From Lentisphaeria bacterium (GTDB taxonomy: Bacteria; Verrucomicrobiota; Lentisphaeria; Oligosphaerales; Oligosphaeraceae): a stretch of DNA of 24,982 bases. Under the pieces are notes generated by a model. The model was not told the DNA's origin. It was given only the letters and a program-made list of their open reading frames with translations, and did not search any database. Below, piece after piece: positions 23,062-24,982 of the stretch. The position numbers and the translations under genes were made by a program. The stretch spans positions 1-24,982 of the forward strand of contig JAEDMH010000015.1 of the NCBI GenBank assembly GCA_016303095.1, read 5' to 3'. Each line of letters opens with the position of its first letter. Positions within the stretch are counted from its first letter, which is position 1.

Positions 23062-24982
23062 ATGGCAACGATACAGTGCAGGATGTGCGGGGGGATGGTG
23101 GAGCTTTCCCCGGGGGCTTCCAGCGGGGAATGCCCCTATTGCGGCGGCCTGGCGACCTTTCCCCAGGCGGCGGACGTCCGTACGGAGCAACTCTACAACC
23201 GCGCGGAGCACTTCCGGCAAATCTGCGATTTCGACAGGGCCGCGGCGGCCTACGAGGAATTGGTCCGCCATTCCGACGGGGATCCCGACGCCTACTGGGG
23301 GCTCGTGCTGTCCCGCTTCGGCATTGAGTATGTGGAGGATCCGGCCAGCGGGGAGCGCATACCCACCTGCCATCGCGCCCAATTTGACTCCATTCTGGCA
23401 GACCCGGACTACCAGAGAGCCTTGGAGCTCTCCCAGGGCATGCAGCAGGAGCTGTATGAGAGCCAGGCCAAGCGCATAGCCGAAATCCAGAAGGGGATCC
23501 TGGCCATCTCCGCCAAGGAGGAACCCTATGACATCTTCCTCTGCTACAAGGAGAAGACGGAGGGAGGCTCCCGCACCAAGGAGTCCACCATCGCCCAGGA
23601 TCTCTATTATCAACTCACCCAGGAGGGATGGAAGGTTTTCTTCGCCCGCATTAGCCTGGAGGACAAACTGGGGCAGCAGTACGAACCCTATATCTTCGCC
23701 GCCTTGAACTCCGCCAGGGTGATGCTGGTGCTGGGCTCCCGGAAGGAGCATTTCGAGTCCCCGTGGGTGAAGAACGAGTGGAGCCGCTTCCTGGCGCTCA
23801 TGAAGAAGGATCGCTCCCGCCTCCTTATCCCCTGCTACACCGGCATGGACCCTTATGACCTCCCCGAAGAACTCTCCATGCTCCAAAGCCAGGACATGAC
23901 CAAGATCGGATTCGTGCAGGATCTGCTTCATGGGATCCGAAAAGTCCTGAAAAAGGAGAAGGAGGCGGAAAGGGAGGAGGCGAACGACGGCGACGCTTCT
24001 CCCGGCGAGGAGGCTCCCCTGCTGAAAAGGTGCCATATCTTCCTGGAGGACAAGGAGTGGGAGAAGGCGACGGAGTATGCCAACCGCGTCCTGGATCTGG
24101 ATCCTGAAAACGGGGAGGCCTACTGGATGCTCCTCTTGGCGGAATCTTGCGCATCTTCCCTGGCGGAGATGCCCCAGGAGAAATTCCAGGCGTTGTCCGG
24201 AGACAAGAACTTTTCCCGGGCCATGCGATATGCCGATGCTGACCTGAAGGCGCAAATGGCTCAGCAGGGGAAAGAGGCGGAAGAACGGTGGAAAAGAGAG
24301 GCGCAGAGGGCGAGACTGCTTGCCATCCTGCAGAATCTGCTTCGAAGAAGAGAGGCGCAGAAGCGGGAGGAAGAGCGTCAGAGGGCCTTCCAGGGACGTT
24401 GGGAGGCGCTTCTCCTGGAATGTTCTGCCGCGGAAACCCCCATGGAGTTTCTTACGTTGGCTCCCTGTTTCGACCAACTCCATCAGGATGGCTATGCCCC
24501 TGCTGAGGGAACGGGGAAGGCGTGCCGGGAGATTGCCTGCTATGTGGCTGGCTATCAGCTGGGGGTGGAGTTTACCTCTCTTTCCGTGGAGAACAATGCC
24601 TTGTTCTGTCACTGCCCCGTCATCCAAGAATATCGGAAGAACCCAAAGAGGAAGGTGTCGGAGGAGGACGGGACAGAGTGCCTCCGGCAGGCGATGCAGG
24701 GAATGTCTGTGCTGCTCCAAGCAGGATGCCCGGAGGCGGAAGGCTGCTTGGAGGAATTGAGGGAGAGATGCTATGGCCTGGCCCTGGTGGCACGAATGAA
24801 CAAAAAAAACTTGGTGGCGAAGAGTTATCTAGACTTGCTCCCCTCGGACTATCGGGATGTCGAGATGCTGCAGATTAGCACGGCAAATCGTTTCTGCTGC
24901 CTGGGATATCTGGTCTTTCTTCTCCTCCTTCTCCTGGGTGTCGCGGGATGGTTCGTCTTCGGCTTTTTGTCCTCCCTGCATG
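23062..24982 (+). CDS. Zinc ribbon - TPR - TIR - transmembrane protein (3' end outside window)
   Basis: A long open frame with no stop before the window edge, 640 codons seen. ATG 23062 follows AGGAAAGGAAG. An N-terminal zinc ribbon uses C6, C9, C24 and C27. A TPR-like helical region spans about 40-150 (EQLYNRAEHFRQICDFDRAAAAYEELV, then YWGLVLSRFGIEYV). The TIR domain is residues 154-296: EEPYDIFLCYKE opens it, GWKVFFARISLEDKLGQQYEPYIFAALNSARVMLVLGS follows, and E208 aligns with the NADase catalytic glutamate of SARM1 (GKFEDKLI). WVKNEWSRFL ends the core. A second TPR (about 320-360), a charged coiled coil (about 400-450), a Cys-containing helical domain and a TM helix (about 614-636) follow. 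Family TIR proteins either cleave NAD+ or act as scaffolds; the retained glutamate favours enzyme activity. A 36-base gap separates it from the TM gene. Codons such as AGA, AGG and ATA are commoner than in neighbours. Confidence 0.87.
   Translation, partial: MATIQCRMCGGMVELSPGASSGECPYCGGLATFPQAADVRTEQLYNRAEHFRQICDFDRAAAAYEELVRHSDGDPDAYWGLVLSRFGIEYVEDPASGERIPTCHRAQFDSILADPDYQRALELSQGMQQELYESQAKRIAEIQKGILAISAKEEPYDIFLCYKEKTEGGSRTKESTIAQDLYYQLTQEGWKVFFARISLEDKLGQQYEPYIFAALNSARVMLVLGSRKEHFESPWVKNEWSRFLALMKKDRSRLLIPCYTGMDPYDLPEELSMLQSQDMTKIGFVQDLLHGIRKVLKKEKEAEREEANDGDASPGEEAPLLKRCHIFLEDKEWEKATEYANRVLDLDPENGEAYWMLLLAESCASSLAEMPQEKFQALSGDKNFSRAMRYADADLKAQMAQQGKEAEERWKREAQRARLLAILQNLLRRREAQKREEERQRAFQGRWEALLLECSAAETPMEFLTLAPCFDQLHQDGYAPAEGTGKACREIACYVAGYQLGVEFTSLSVENNALFCHCPVIQEYRKNPKRKVSEEDGTECLRQAMQGMSVLLQAGCPEAEGCLEELRERCYGLALVARMNKKNLVAKSYLDLLPSDYRDVEMLQISTANRFCCLGYLVFLLLLLLGVAGWFVFGFLSSLH

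Overview
The window is GC-rich bacterial DNA. All convincing genes lie on the + strand, tightly packed, and no phage or insertion-sequence genes are visible. The taxon cannot be fixed from sequence alone. A fused SecDF, a multidomain secreted GH20 enzyme with CBM-like modules, and many start codons without Shine-Dalgarno sequences suggest a Verrucomicrobiota/Lentisphaerota-type bacterium (PVC group); this is inference.

Layout. (1) 1-6417: non-coding leader, a RhlB-type DEAD-box helicase (TTG start), a SpoU-family RNA methyltransferase, then a translationally coupled envelope-lipid/glycan cluster: a PlsC-ACP-AMP-ligase fusion, a DUF2304 membrane protein and a GT2 glycosyltransferase. (2) 6470-9490: biosynthesis genes ribD, ribE and argJ. 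(3) 9569-11949: a GT4 glycosyltransferase overlapping a small protein with four DGPSGPM repeats, then a ROK-family sugar kinase. (4) 12142-13572: a neurotransmitter:sodium symporter family transporter. (5) 13625-17032: yajC and fused secDF, with a putative promoter and a long hairpin between the two genes. (6) 17179-17298: tRNA-Pro(CGG) with a textbook rho-independent terminator. (7) 17382-20615: a large secreted GH20-type glycosidase. (8) 20616-24982: an AT-rich intergenic region followed by three closely spaced genes: an SPFH/band-7 protein with three C-terminal zinc ribbons, a four-TM protein with a helical tail, and a zinc ribbon-TPR-TIR-transmembrane protein that runs off the end of the window.

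The most likely novel system is the last cassette. A membrane-scaffold SPFH protein, a membrane partner and a membrane-anchored TIR protein that keeps the position of the NADase catalytic glutamate look like a membrane-surveillance or defence module. Its genes all have Shine-Dalgarno sequences, whereas ten of the other genes start behind SD-less leaders, mostly C/T-rich and often ending CC-ATG. The second most unusual item is the DGPSGPM repeat protein. The first half of the window is otherwise ordinary housekeeping content with a few structural oddities, noted below.
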